A DNA stretch of 34,863 bases from Paraburkholderia sp. Its GTDB lineage: Bacteria > Pseudomonadota > Gammaproteobacteria > Burkholderiales > Burkholderiaceae. The notes beneath the pieces were generated by a model, which ran no database searches, was not told where the DNA came from, and was given only the letters and a program-made list of their open reading frames with translations. The stretch covers positions 1 through 34,863 of the forward strand of contig JAITTX010000131.1 of NCBI GenBank assembly GCA_031286755.1, written 5' to 3'. This document shows positions 23,133 through 31,522 of the stretch, in pieces (position 1 is the stretch's first letter; each line of letters opens with the position of its first letter). Made by a program: the position numbers and the translations under genes.

Positions 23133-24227
23133 ATGGACGGCAACAAGCACCTCCACCAGGCCGCGTTCTATCTGCTGCTCTTCGTCGTCTCCATCGCGCT
23201 GTGCTTCGTGCTTGCGCCGTTCTTCAGCACCGTGCTTTGGGGCGCGATCCTCGCGCTGATCTTCCAGCCCGTGCAGCGCCGCATCGTCGCGCGCCTCGGG
23301 CGGCGGCGCAATCTGGCCGCGTTCATCTCGCTGGCGATCTGTCTCGTCATCGTGATCTTCCCGCTCACGCTCGTGGCGGGCACGCTGATCCAGCAAGTGA
23401 GCTACGCCTATGCGGAAGTGCGCTCGGGCAGTCTCGACTTCGGGGCCTACTTCAGCCAGATCGTGCATGCGCTGCCGCAGTCGCTGCAAAACCTGCTCGC
23501 GCGCTACGACCTGATGGATCTGCCCGGCCTCCAGCAGCGTCTTTCCGCCGGCGCCGCGCAGATCAGCCAGTTCCTCGCCACGCGCGCGCTGAGCGTCGGG
23601 CAGATCACGGTGCAGGTCATGGTGAGCTTCTGCGTGATGCTCTACATGTTCTTCTTCCTCGTGCGCGACGGCCGTGAAATTTCCAGGCTCATCCGCGACG
23701 CGATCCCGCTCGACGAATCGCACAAACAGCATCTCATCCGCAAGTTCACGACCGTGATTCGCGCGACCGTGAAGGGCAACGTGGCTGTGGCGTTCGTGCA
23801 GGGCGCGCTGGGCGGCGTCGCGCTCTGGGTACTGGGCATTCAGGGCGCGCTGCTGTGGGGCTTCGTGATGATGCTGCTCTCGCTGCTGCCCGCGGTGGGC
23901 GCGGCGCTCGTGTGGGTGCCCATCGCCATCTACTTCATCTCGACGGGCGCGCTCGCCAAGGGCATCGGCCTCGCACTCTTCGGCACGCTCGTGATCGGCA
24001 CCGTGGACAACGTGCTGCGCCCCGTGCTCGTGGGCAAGGACACGCGCCTGCCCGACTGGGTCGTGCTGATCTCGACGCTGGGCGGCATCTCGCTCATGGG
24101 CATCAACGGCTTCGTGATCGGGCCGCTGATTGCCGCGCTCTTCATCAGTTGCTGGGACCTGCTGCGCCGCGACCAGCACCATCACGACGACGTACCCGGC
24201 CAGCCCGCGGACGACGATCTGGTCTAG
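23133..24227 (+). CDS. AI-2E family transporter (TqsA/PerM-like)
   Basis: This encodes 364 residues. The family has about eight membrane helices and exports varied small molecules; the AI-2E name comes from TqsA and does not prove autoinducer transport. Seen: N-terminal helices at 8-55, a long amphipathic central region (residues about 85-150), then SFCVMLYMFFFLVRDG and the conserved C-terminal half with LLPAVGAALVWVPIAIYF and NVLRPVLVGK. The His/Asp-rich tail (HHHDD) is cytoplasmic. The start at 23133 fits the family; the frame is open to 23070, with no better signal. Confidence 0.88.
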   Translation: MDGNKHLHQAAFYLLLFVVSIALCFVLAPFFSTVLWGAILALIFQPVQRRIVARLGRRRNLAAFISLAICLVIVIFPLTLVAGTLIQQVSYAYAEVRSGSLDFGAYFSQIVHALPQSLQNLLARYDLMDLPGLQQRLSAGAAQISQFLATRALSVGQITVQVMVSFCVMLYMFFFLVRDGREISRLIRDAIPLDESHKQHLIRKFTTVIRATVKGNVAVAFVQGALGGVALWVLGIQGALLWGFVMMLLSLLPAVGAALVWVPIAIYFISTGALAKGIGLALFGTLVIGTVDNVLRPVLVGKDTRLPDWVVLISTLGGISLMGINGFVIGPLIAALFISCWDLLRRDQHHHDDVPGQPADDDLV

Positions 24228-24287
24228 GAGCGGAAGGCGCGAGAAACACCAGCGGCGCGACGGCGATACGCCGCCACGCCGCCTCGC

Positions 24288-25733
24288 TCAGGAAGAGACG
24301 TGCAGCGGCAGCCCCGCGCGCCCCTGACGCGCGACGCCGGGCGCAACAGACACGCTGTCCACTGCTTCGCCGCCCCGCACGGCCACTGAAAAACCAAACG
24401 TATTGACGCCATTCGCACTGCGCACGAATACCGTGCCGCCGTGCATCTCGGCCACTGCCTTGACGATGGACAGCCCGAGGCCGTGGTTCTCATGGCTATT
24501 CGAGCGCGCTTCCTGGAGACGGTAGAAGCGGTCGAAAATATGCTCGCGCACCACGGGATCGAGCGGCTCGCCGGGATTCGACACGGCAACCTCGACATGG
24601 CCGTTCTGCGGCGCGATGGTCGCTTTAAGCGCGGTCCCGGGCGGCGAGTGCTGGATGGCATTCACGAACAGATTGCTCATCGCTCGGCCAATCAGCGAGG
24701 TATTGATCCACGCGCGCGCATCGCCGTGCACCTGTACGCTCAACTGCGCCTCCTCGAGCGGCATCTCCAGGAATTCGAGCATGCGCTCCACCTCGGTGCG
24801 TAACGAAACCTCCGTGAGATCGGTCGCGCGTTCGCCGCGGTCACTGCGCGAGAGGAACAGCATGTCGTTGACGATCACGCGCAATCGTTCGAATTCCTCA
24901 AGATTCGATTGCATGGTCTGCCGCAGCTGCTCGACCGAGCGGTCGCGCGTGAGCGCCACCTGAGTCTGGCCGATCAGGATGCTCACGGGCGTGCGCAGCT
25001 CGTGCGCGACATCGGCGTTGAACGATTCGAGGCGCTCGTAGGCTTTGTCAAGCCGCTCCAGCGCGCCGTTGAACGAGGTGGCGAGCTCGTGCAGTTCCTC
25101 GGGCAGCTCGCCGGCGTGCAGGCGCTGGCGACGGTTCGAGGGGCTCAGCTGCGCCGCCTCGCGCGAGAGCCGCGTGAGCGGGGCGAGACCGAAGCGTGTG
25201 ACGGCGCGGCTCAGCAGCGCCACCGCAACCGTCGAGAGCGCGATCAGCACGCCCAGCGCGATGCCGAAGTGCCGCAGCATGCTTTCCGTGCGCACGCAAT
25301 CGCTAGCCACCACGAGCTTCACCTCGGGGCGATCGCCGTTCGCGGGCACCATCATGCTCGTGACGATCAAGTCGTAGTTGCAGCCCGCCGGCCGCACGAG
25401 CTGATAATTCGGACCGACGTCGCCGGTGAGCTTGCCCACGATGGGCGCGCCGAAGCGATAGCGCAGGTCGGCGCTTTCCACGTAGTAGTGCATGCGGCTA
25501 TCCGCGGGCGAGAGATCGCGCAGCTTCTCCTGCACGAAAGCCCATTTCTTGACGTCCGGCGCATGGGCGACGATCAGGCCGGCGATGCGCGCTCGCGCGT
25601 CGAGCGTTGCGCGAAGTTCGTTGAAGAGCTGATGCTGCATCAGCAAAAAGAGACCCGTGCCGGTGAGCGTGAACACAATCAGCGACACCGCTGCGAACAT
25701 CGCCGAAAGCCGCAGCGAGATCGAGCGCCTCAT
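24288..25733 (-). CDS. Sensor histidine kinase, heavy-metal (CusS/IrlS-like) type
   Basis: This encodes 481 residues. The N-terminal helix (about 9-31), a periplasmic domain (about 35-150) with two cysteines (Cys118, Cys146), a second helix (about 156-176) and a HAMP linker are followed by the dimerisation/phosphoacceptor segment with His244 (DVAHELRTPVSILIG). The ATPase domain has the N box near Asn354/Asn358 (MSNLFVNAIQHSP) and the HGLGLSIVKAV lid motif. The organisation matches copper/silver/heavy-metal sensor kinases, but many such pairs sense other envelope cues. The start overlaps the response regulator stop as ATGA. It is the last gene of the operon. Confidence 0.9.
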   Translation of the reverse strand: MRRSISLRLSAMFAAVSLIVFTLTGTGLFLLMQHQLFNELRATLDARARIAGLIVAHAPDVKKWAFVQEKLRDLSPADSRMHYYVESADLRYRFGAPIVGKLTGDVGPNYQLVRPAGCNYDLIVTSMMVPANGDRPEVKLVVASDCVRTESMLRHFGIALGVLIALSTVAVALLSRAVTRFGLAPLTRLSREAAQLSPSNRRQRLHAGELPEELHELATSFNGALERLDKAYERLESFNADVAHELRTPVSILIGQTQVALTRDRSVEQLRQTMQSNLEEFERLRVIVNDMLFLSRSDRGERATDLTEVSLRTEVERMLEFLEMPLEEAQLSVQVHGDARAWINTSLIGRAMSNLFVNAIQHSPPGTALKATIAPQNGHVEVAVSNPGEPLDPVVREHIFDRFYRLQEARSNSHENHGLGLSIVKAVAEMHGGTVFVRSANGVNTFGFSVAVRGGEAVDSVSVAPGVARQGRAGLPLHVSS

Positions 25734-26428
25734 GACGCCGGGCCTCCGTCCTCGCGCGCCTCGCGCATTTCGAGCACGTAGCCCATGCCGCGTATCGTAT
25801 GCAGCAGCTTCGATGCATGCGGGCCGTCGAGCTTCGCGCGCAGCCGCTTGATGGCCGTTTCCACCACATTGGCATTGCTCTCGAAGTTCACGTCCCACAC
25901 GAGCTCGGTGATGAGCGTCTTCGAAAGAATCTCGCCGCGCCGCCGCGCGAGCACCGAAAGCAACTGAAACTCCTTCGCCGTGAGATCGAGCCGCACGCCG
26001 TCGCGCGTCGCGCGGCGGCTGATGAGGTCCACCTGCAGATCGCCCACGGAGATGAGCGTGGATTCCTGGGCGCGCGCGCGGCGCGTGAGCGCGCGCAGGC
26101 GCTCGACGAGTTCGAGGAACGAGAACGGCTTGGTCAGATAGTCGTCGGCGCCATCGCGCAGGCCGTGCACGCGGTCGTCCACGCGGTCACGCGCGGTCAG
26201 CATGATCACCGGCGTGTCCTTCTTCACGCGCACCGCGCGCAGCACGCCAAAACCATCGAGCTTCGGCAGCATCACGTCGAGCACGATCACGTCGAAGTCG
26301 TATTCGGTCGCCATCCACGCGCCCTCTTCGCCATCCATCGCCACATCGACGACCCAGCCCTGCTCGCTCAACCCGCTGCGCAGATAATCCACGACCTTGC
26401 GCTCGTCTTCGATCACCAATACTTTCAT
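25730..26428 (-). CDS. OmpR-family response regulator
   Basis: This encodes 232 residues from the ATG at 26426-26428. The receiver domain has the phosphoacceptor Asp51 (VIVLDVMLP), the acidic pair in IEDE and Lys100 in LTKPFSF. The C-terminal winged helix (LDLTAKEFQLLSVLARRRGE, VETAIKRLRAKLDG) is OmpR/PhoB type. It most resembles CopR/IrlR/CusR regulators. The ATG at 26434 is also in frame, but GGAGG touches it directly and is spaced correctly (6 bases) for 26428. The start follows the stop of the anchored Cys protein by 2 bases, and its own stop overlaps the kinase start. Confidence 0.92.
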   Translation of the reverse strand: MKVLVIEDERKVVDYLRSGLSEQGWVVDVAMDGEEGAWMATEYDFDVIVLDVMLPKLDGFGVLRAVRVKKDTPVIMLTARDRVDDRVHGLRDGADDYLTKPFSFLELVERLRALTRRARAQESTLISVGDLQVDLISRRATRDGVRLDLTAKEFQLLSVLARRRGEILSKTLITELVWDVNFESNANVVETAIKRLRAKLDGPHASKLLHTIRGMGYVLEMREAREDGGPAS

Positions 26429-26430
26429 TG

Positions 26431-26967
26431 TCATCCTCCTCTTCGCGCCGTGCCCGCCGGCACCTCGCAGCAGGGGCCCGCGCCGCAGGCGAGCGCGCGT
26501 GCGTCCGCGCTCCAGCCGCTGCCCGGCCCCCGCGCCAGATAAAGCGCCGTGACCGGCTGCTGCCTGTGAATCTGCACCTCATCGCGCTCGCTGGCAAGCC
26601 ATTGCTGCGCGGCGCCAGGTATGCCGGCGAAGGCAGCGGGATCACGGCCGGTGGCGCACGCATCGATCGATGCCGCCATATAGCGCGGCAGGAAGCATGA
26701 CAGCGCGATGCGCTCGTCCTCGCCGGCCGTAGCGGGCCGGACCGCCCCCGCATATTGCCGCCCGCTTTGCTTCGCCGCATCGGCCGGATGGCGCGCGTTC
26801 ATCACGTTCGAAACCATCGTGCGTGTCGCGCCAACAGCCAGCACCAATGCAACGACGATCACCGCGGCACTCATGCGTTTTGCCGTCTGTACGCGCGCGG
26901 GCGGAGCCATGTCGTGCCCGCCGCCCGCGATAAGGTCGATGGATGAGTGCTGCTGAGGTTGGCTCAT
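26431..26967 (-). CDS. Single-helix anchored protein with C-terminal cysteines, unknown
   Basis: From the ATG at 26965-26967 this encodes 178 residues; the frame is open to 27054. A hydrophobic helix (about 33-49, AAVIVVALVLAVGATR) follows a 30-residue hydrophilic N-terminus, so most of the protein should be periplasmic. That part holds five cysteines: Cys91, Cys104, Cys161, Cys166 and Cys167, the last three in LACGAGPCCEVP. I do not recognise the family. It is the first gene of the operon with the response regulator and sensor kinase, with 2 bases or an ATGA overlap between it and the regulator, depending on start. The context suggests a sensory or target function, such as metal or redox related, but nothing proves it. 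Confidence 0.65.
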   Translation of the reverse strand: MSQPQQHSSIDLIAGGGHDMAPPARVQTAKRMSAAVIVVALVLAVGATRTMVSNVMNARHPADAAKQSGRQYAGAVRPATAGEDERIALSCFLPRYMAASIDACATGRDPAAFAGIPGAAQQWLASERDEVQIHRQQPVTALYLARGPGSGWSADARALACGAGPCCEVPAGTARRGG

Positions 26968-27050
26968 GTCTTCGAGGCGTGGTGCGTTGCGCGCCACGCC
27001 CTCGCCGGACACACGGCGAAACGCATGGCGGCGCACGGGAGGCAAACGGC

Positions 27051-28079
27051 TCAATTCACAAGCCGCAGGTGCTCGACCTCGTGCATGTCATGAGACTGGC
27101 GCGCTTCGCGCCGCCGCGCATGCGCCGCCGCGCGCTGGCGTTGCGGCGCGTCGCAGGCCGCGAGCGAGGCTTCCTGTTCGGCCAGCACCGCCGGCACCTT
27201 CTCGCGCAGGAACTCCACGAACGTGCGGATCTTCGCATCCAGATAGCGGCGCGAGGCATAGAGCGCGTAGATGTTGAGCTTTTGCAGACGATGCGTGGGC
27301 AGCACCCGCGCGAGCGAGCCGTCGGCGAGACCCGGCAGCGCCACCGGCACCGGCAAAGGGCCGATGCCCATGCCCTCGCGGATGGCAAGCGCCAGCGCCT
27401 CGGGATTGTTCACCTGGAAGGGCGTCACGCCCGTATGGCGAAAGGTTTCGCCGTACGGCCCTTCCGAGACCCACTGCCCCACGGGCAAGCTCGCATCGGT
27501 CAGGTGCAGGCAGGTGTGCGCTTCGAGATCCTCGAACGAGCGCGGCTCGCCGCGCGAGCGCAGATATGCGGGCGACGCGCACAGAATGGCCGCAGTGCTG
27601 CCCAGATGCTGGGAGATCAGCGCGGAATCCTCGAGTTCGGCGGCCAACACCACGGCAACGTCGAAGCCCTCCTCGATGATGTCGGGCATCTGTTGCGCGA
27701 TGGTCAGATCGACGGCGACATCGGGCAAATGCTGCTGGTAGCGCGCGATCAGCGGCATCACGTAGTGCTGACCGAAGCTCGTGCCGCCGTAGACGCGCAG
27801 CTTGCCCGCGGGATTCGCCTGCGCGGCGGCAGCCTCGGACTCCGCCTGCTCGATATCGGCGAGAATGCGCTTGCAGCTTTGCAGATAGCGCTCGCCCGCC
27901 TCGGTCAGCGACATGCGCCGCGTGGTCCGGTTCAACAGACGCGCGCGCAGCCGCGACTCCAGATCCGTCACGGCGCGCGAAACTTGTGCCGTCGTCATCG
28001 CCTCGCTCGTGGCGGCGCGCGTGAAACTGCCCGATTCCACCACTCTCACGAAGATCCGCATATTGCGCAGCGTATCCAT
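27051..28079 (-). CDS. LysR-family regulator with long C-terminal tail
   Basis: This encodes 342 residues. The helix-turn-helix is MRIFVRVVESGSFTRAATSE, then TTAQVSRAVTDLESRLRARL. The effector domain has the CrgA/DsdC-like run of ILCASPAYLRSRGEPRSFED and a strong end motif AIREGMGIGPLPV. The last 40 or so residues are Arg/His/Ala-rich and exceed the usual LysR length of about 300. The start is the ATG at 28077-28079; the upstream open frame to 28247 is unlikely to be protein. It diverges from the MgtC gene with a 177-base gap. It is a clear paralogue of the LysR gene at the right edge. Confidence 0.9.
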   Translation of the reverse strand: MDTLRNMRIFVRVVESGSFTRAATSEAMTTAQVSRAVTDLESRLRARLLNRTTRRMSLTEAGERYLQSCKRILADIEQAESEAAAAQANPAGKLRVYGGTSFGQHYVMPLIARYQQHLPDVAVDLTIAQQMPDIIEEGFDVAVVLAAELEDSALISQHLGSTAAILCASPAYLRSRGEPRSFEDLEAHTCLHLTDASLPVGQWVSEGPYGETFRHTGVTPFQVNNPEALALAIREGMGIGPLPVPVALPGLADGSLARVLPTHRLQKLNIYALYASRRYLDAKIRTFVEFLREKVPAVLAEQEASLAACDAPQRQRAAAHARRREARQSHDMHEVEHLRLVN

Positions 28080-28256
28080 CAGCAACTCCCGGCCCGTTCC
28101 ATCATCGATACCCGCAGTCTCGCCGATGGGCAGTGGCCCCATGCTGACCCGTACATGGCAGCCGCGCCAGCTTGGCGGGCCCCCTCTTCCCGCGTATGAT
28201 CCACGGCGCCCCCGCACTGCGGAGCGCGCCATGCGCGCCGCTTTCATGACAGATCG

Positions 28257-28994
28257 ATGACTTACGAATTCGCCTTGCGCCTTCTTGCGGCGTTCGCCTG
28301 CGGCGTCGCCATCGGAGTGGAACGGCAGATGCGCCAGCGCACCGCCGGCCTGCGCACCATCACGCTCGTCGCGAGCGGCGCATGCCTGTTCGTCACGCTA
28401 GGCGTGCTCACGGGCAACGGCACCAGCGGCGTGACGCAAATCGCGGCCTATGTGGTCTCGGGCGTGGGCTTTCTGGGCGGCGGCGTGATCATGCGCGACA
28501 AGGGCTCCATCCAGGGCATCAACACCGCCGCAACGTTGTGGTGCTCCGCCGCCGTGGGTGTGCTGTGCGGCGCGGGCCACTACGTCCCGGCGCTCGCCGG
28601 CACGGGCATCGTGCTGCTCACCAATACCCTGCTGCGCGAGGTGAGCCGCATCATCAATCAGACGCCGCTCTCCAACGCCGACCTCGTGCGCGTCTACGTG
28701 CTCACGGTGGTGTGCCGCGAAGAAGACGAGATCCACATTCGCACCGTGCTCTCGAACTCGATGTATTCCACACCGCTCTCGTTTCAGAGCCTCACGAGCG
28801 AAGACGTGCCCAGCCAGGAGCGGCCCAGCCAGGAAAGGCCCGGCGAACCACAGCGCCTGCGCGTCACGGCAACCGTGCGCCTGCATCCGAAATATCAGCC
28901 CAAGCTCGAATTGATGGCGAGCCGCCTGAGCATGGAAAAAGGTGTCTCGAGCGTGAGCTGGACCGCCGCGGAAACCGAAGTCGCGCCCGAATGA
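28257..28994 (+). CDS. MgtC/SapB family membrane protein
   Basis: This encodes 245 residues. The N-terminal 125 residues form about four to five helices with the MgtC signature VSGVGFLGGGVIMRDKGSIQGINTA, here split as GFLGGGVIMR at 71-80 and INTAATLWCSAAVG at 89-101. A soluble C-terminal domain follows, with an in-frame duplication in the linker (PSQER twice, residues 185-194). MgtC proteins support growth in low magnesium and intramacrophage survival in pathogens, and affect ATP synthase in Salmonella; the role here is unknown. It lies divergent from a LysR regulator that may control it. No ribosome binding site is obvious at 28257. Confidence 0.9.
   Translation: MTYEFALRLLAAFACGVAIGVERQMRQRTAGLRTITLVASGACLFVTLGVLTGNGTSGVTQIAAYVVSGVGFLGGGVIMRDKGSIQGINTAATLWCSAAVGVLCGAGHYVPALAGTGIVLLTNTLLREVSRIINQTPLSNADLVRVYVLTVVCREEDEIHIRTVLSNSMYSTPLSFQSLTSEDVPSQERPSQERPGEPQRLRVTATVRLHPKYQPKLELMASRLSMEKGVSSVSWTAAETEVAPE
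28809..28838 (+). repeat. In-frame 15-bp duplication in the MgtC-like gene
   Basis: CCCAGCCAGGAGCGG (28809-28823) is followed directly by CCCAGCCAGGAAAGG (28824-28838), two mismatches apart. Both copies encode PSQER. The duplication lies in the linker between the membrane domain and the C-terminal domain and keeps the frame. Confidence 0.85.
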
Positions 28995-29158
28995 TTGCGC
29001 CATGCACATCAATAAAGCGCGCTCGGAACGTATTCCTTACGAAATTATTTCAATGTCGTTGCAGTTTTTGAAATGCTCGGCTGGCAAGCCATAAGAACTG
29101 TCAATTCTGGCCACGTTTCATGGACTCGACCCCATCCTTGGACTAAGCTCCAGTTCAT

Positions 29159-29173
29159 TGTGATTTGTTCACA
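29159..29173. promoter_or_regulatory. TGTGA-N5-TCACA dyad before the GlsB-like gene
   Basis: TGTGA-TTTGT-TCACA is a perfect dyad resembling a CRP/FNR-superfamily half-site pair but with five rather than six central bases. It ends 21 bases before the start at 29195. A TTGGAC at 29138-29143 with TGATTT 17 bases later could be the promoter, in which case the dyad covers the -10 and would act as an operator. Low confidence. Confidence 0.35.
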
Positions 29174-29194
29174 CCAACGAGAGGGGTCCTCCAT

Positions 29195-29446
29195 ATGCAA
29201 CACGGCATCATCGCGTGGCTCATCATCGGCGCAATTGCTGGCTGGCTCGCCGGACTGCTCGTCAAGGGCGGTGGCTTCGGCCTGATCGTCGATATCATCG
29301 TCGGGATCGTCGGGGCATTCATCGGCGGCTGGCTCGCGGGCCTGCTCGGGATCCACATCGGCGGCGGCATGATCAGCTCGATTATCACCGCCATCATCGG
29401 CGCGGTCATCCTGCTCTTCATCATCAGGCTGTTCCGAAGAGCGTAG
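29195..29446 (+). CDS. GlsB/YeaQ/YmgE family small membrane protein
   Basis: This encodes 83 residues, three helices with Gly-zipper-like sequence: WLIIGAIAGWLAGLLVKGGG, VDIIVGIVGAFIGGWLAGLL and a last helix ending in FIIRLFRR. This is the transglycosylase-associated protein / GlsB family, often induced under envelope, acid or stationary-phase stress; its molecular function is unclear. GAGAGGGG lies about 9 bases before the ATG at 29195; the frame is open to 29165, but that start lacks this signal. It appears monocistronic, with a strong terminator 19 bases after the stop. Confidence 0.9.
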   Translation: MQHGIIAWLIIGAIAGWLAGLLVKGGGFGLIVDIIVGIVGAFIGGWLAGLLGIHIGGGMISSIITAIIGAVILLFIIRLFRRA

Positions 29447-29465
29447 CGATTCAGGGCCGTCAATG

Positions 29466-29503
29466 AAAAGCGGGAGCACCGTCACCGGGGCTCCCGCTTT
29501 TTT
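29466..29503. terminator. Strong bidirectional intrinsic terminator
   Basis: AAAAGCGGGAGC (29466-29477) pairs with GCTCCCGCTTTT (29490-29501) over 12 bases with a 12-base loop, and the T run extends to 29503. The A run on the left gives a U tract on the other strand too. It therefore can end the GlsB-like transcript and the opposing CoA-transferase transcript, which stops at 29552. Confidence 0.93.
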
Positions 29504-29551
29504 ATCGGCGTGCTGCTTGCGCCGCTTTCTCCATTTGCGCGCTCGCGCAGG

Positions 29552-31078
29552 TCAACCGTTCACGACGAGGCCGCCTGTTCCCTCCGGCAGCATCGAGCCG
29601 GTCTGGTTGAAGCGCAGATGCATTTCGTACGCTTTGGCGAGATCGTGGGGCGTCTGCCCGCCGATCTTCATTGCATCCTGATAGTAGTCGCGCAGCAAGT
29701 CGCGATAGAGCGGATGCGCGCAGTGCTCGATGATCAGCCTGGCGCGCTCGCGCGGCGCAAGACCGCGCAAGTCCGCAAGACCCTGTTCGGTGACGATCAC
29801 GTCCACGTCATGCTCGTTGTGGTCGACGTGCGGCACCATCGGCACGATGCTGGAGATGCGGCCGTCCTTCGCGATGGCCTTGGTCGCGAAGATCGCGCAC
29901 GAGGCATTGCGCGAAAAATCGCCCGAGCCGCCAATGCCGTTCATCATGTGCGTGCCGCCCACGTGCGTGGAATTCACATTGCCGTAGATGTCGCATTCGA
30001 GCGCCGTGTTCAGCGCGATGAGCCCGAGGCGGCGAATCACTTCCGGATGGTTGCTCACTTCCTGCGGCCGTAGCACGAGCTTGTCGCGATAGCGGTCGAG
30101 CTCGGCGAGCACCTGTGCCTGGCGCGGCGCGGAGAGCGTCATGGACGCGCCGGAGGCGAACACCATCTTGCCCGCGTCGATCAGGTCGAAGGTGGAGTCC
30201 TGAAGTACTTCGGAGTACATCGTAAGCGCTTCGAACGGTGAATTCACGAAGCCCGAGAGCACGGCATTGGCAATCGTGCCAATGCCGGCCTGCAGCGGGG
30301 GCAGTTGCGCGCTCATGCGCCCATGCTTCACTTCGTGCTGCAGAAACTCGATGAGGTGGCCCGCGATGCGCGCGGTTTCTTCGTCTGCGGGCAGCACGGT
30401 CGAGGGGCTGTCCGCCTCGTTCGTGATGACGATGGCGGCGATTTTCTCGGCCGGAATGTCGATGATGGGCGTACCCACGCGGTCTTGCGGACGCACGATG
30501 GGCAGCGGGTCCCGATGCGGACGGCGGCCCGGAATCCACACGTCGTGCAGGCCTTCGAGCGCGAGCGGCTGCGCGAGGTTGAGTTCGACGATCACCTTCT
30601 CCGCGAGAATCGCGAAGCTGGCCGAATTGCCGACCGAAGTCGTGGGGACGATGCCGCCCGTCTCGGTGATCGCGGCGGCCTCGATGATCGCGAGATCGAG
30701 CTTGCCGAGCAAATTCGCGCGCAGCATCTCGACCGTTTCGGAGAGGTGCTGGTCGACAAACATGACTTCACCGCGATTGATGGCGCGGCGCAACGTGGCA
30801 TCGACCTGGAACGGCAAGCGGCGCTCGAGCACGCCGGCTTCGGTCAGCGTGCGGTCCACGTCATGGCCGAGCGAGGCGCCCGTCATCAGCGTGATGCGCA
30901 GAGGCTCCTGCTCTTCGCGCGCGCGGCGCGCCAGTTCGATGGGCACGGCCTTCGTGTCGCCCGCGCGCGTAAAACCGCTCGCGCCGACACGCATGCCGTT
31001 GCGCACGAGTTTCGCCGCCTCGGCGGCCGAGGTGATTTTCCCGCGCAATGCGGCACAACGAATACGGTCTTCGTACAT
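29552..31078 (-). CDS. Succinyl-CoA:acetate CoA-transferase / acetyl-CoA hydrolase family
   Basis: This encodes 508 residues. The family exchanges CoA between succinyl-CoA (or propionyl-CoA) and acetate through a glutamyl-CoA intermediate, as in AarC and Ach1p. The expected nucleophile is Glu290 in MYSEVLQDSTFDL, after the glycine-rich QAGIGTIANAVLSGF loop. ALECDIYGNVNSTHVGGTHM and GIGGSGDFSRNA are typical of the class. Cytosolic. The ATG at 31076-31078 has GGAG 6 bases upstream; the frame also offers a GTG at 31090 without one. It may handle acetate or propionate, and could in principle serve the acetate released by malonate decarboxylase, though it is far from that operon. Confidence 0.9.
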   Translation of the reverse strand: MYEDRIRCAALRGKITSAAEAAKLVRNGMRVGASGFTRAGDTKAVPIELARRAREEQEPLRITLMTGASLGHDVDRTLTEAGVLERRLPFQVDATLRRAINRGEVMFVDQHLSETVEMLRANLLGKLDLAIIEAAAITETGGIVPTTSVGNSASFAILAEKVIVELNLAQPLALEGLHDVWIPGRRPHRDPLPIVRPQDRVGTPIIDIPAEKIAAIVITNEADSPSTVLPADEETARIAGHLIEFLQHEVKHGRMSAQLPPLQAGIGTIANAVLSGFVNSPFEALTMYSEVLQDSTFDLIDAGKMVFASGASMTLSAPRQAQVLAELDRYRDKLVLRPQEVSNHPEVIRRLGLIALNTALECDIYGNVNSTHVGGTHMMNGIGGSGDFSRNASCAIFATKAIAKDGRISSIVPMVPHVDHNEHDVDVIVTEQGLADLRGLAPRERARLIIEHCAHPLYRDLLRDYYQDAMKIGGQTPHDLAKAYEMHLRFNQTGSMLPEGTGGLVVNG

Positions 31079-31280
31079 CAAAGTCTCCACTAACTACCGG
31101 AACTAACTGCCGGAAATGCCAGGTGCCCTTTACAGGTCTCGCTTCGGTGGCTTGCGTTACGGCTATTGCAATACAGTTTTGCAGCCACAATGCGCAAAGC
31201 CGCGGGGCCTCATGCGAAGGCGCCGCGGCAAGGAATTCAAGCTTGCGCCCCGCTCATTCATGGCGGGCGTTCACTCGATC

Positions 31281-31499
31281 TCAGCTACCGAAATAGAGGT
31301 TGCAGAAGCTGGCCGGACCAACACACTCGTCTTTCTTCGCCGGCTTTGCGATCTGATTGGCGGGCGCCTGCACAGCCGGCTGGGCTGCGCTTTGCGCGAC
31401 CTGCTGAGGGACGCTCGCTGCCGGTGCTTCGTTCTGTGCATAAGCAGCGGCGGCGGCAAACAGCGAACATGCAACAACAGCGATCTTCAGGGACTTCAT
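31281..31499 (-). CDS. 72-residue secreted protein, unknown
   Basis: A signal peptide is clear: KSLK, then a hydrophobic core (IAVVACSLFAAAAA) and a likely cleavage after AYA (residue 21). The mature 51 residues are Ala/Pro/Gln-rich up to about 50 and end in KKDECVGPASFCNLYFGS with Cys59 and Cys66, suggesting a small disulfide loop. The ATG at 31497-31499 has TGGAGAG 5 bases upstream, and this start gives the signal peptide, so it is preferred over the longer frame to 31643. I do not recognise the family. It stands alone, 202 bases upstream of the CoA-transferase start and 140 bases after the FUSC stop, all in the same direction. Confidence 0.75.
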   Translation of the reverse strand: MKSLKIAVVACSLFAAAAAYAQNEAPAASVPQQVAQSAAQPAVQAPANQIAKPAKKDECVGPASFCNLYFGS

Positions 31500-31522
31500 T
31501 TTACTCTCCAGTGCTAACGGGT

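Noticed and set aside
21575-23677. 700-residue open frame on the plus strand
   Set aside because: It is out of frame with the metallophosphoesterase and AI-2E genes, both of which have full motif sets. The Pro/Leu run in it comes from the 9-bp repeat.
26429-26434. Upstream ATG of the response regulator
   Set aside because: GGAGG directly abuts this ATG, leaving no spacer; the second ATG two codons on is spaced correctly and puts the phosphoacceptor at the usual Asp51. The ATGA overlap with the preceding gene keeps it as a minor possibility.
31085-31090. GTG start of the CoA-transferase
   Set aside because: It overlaps the likely ribosome binding site (GGAG) of the ATG at 31078, which fits family N-termini better.
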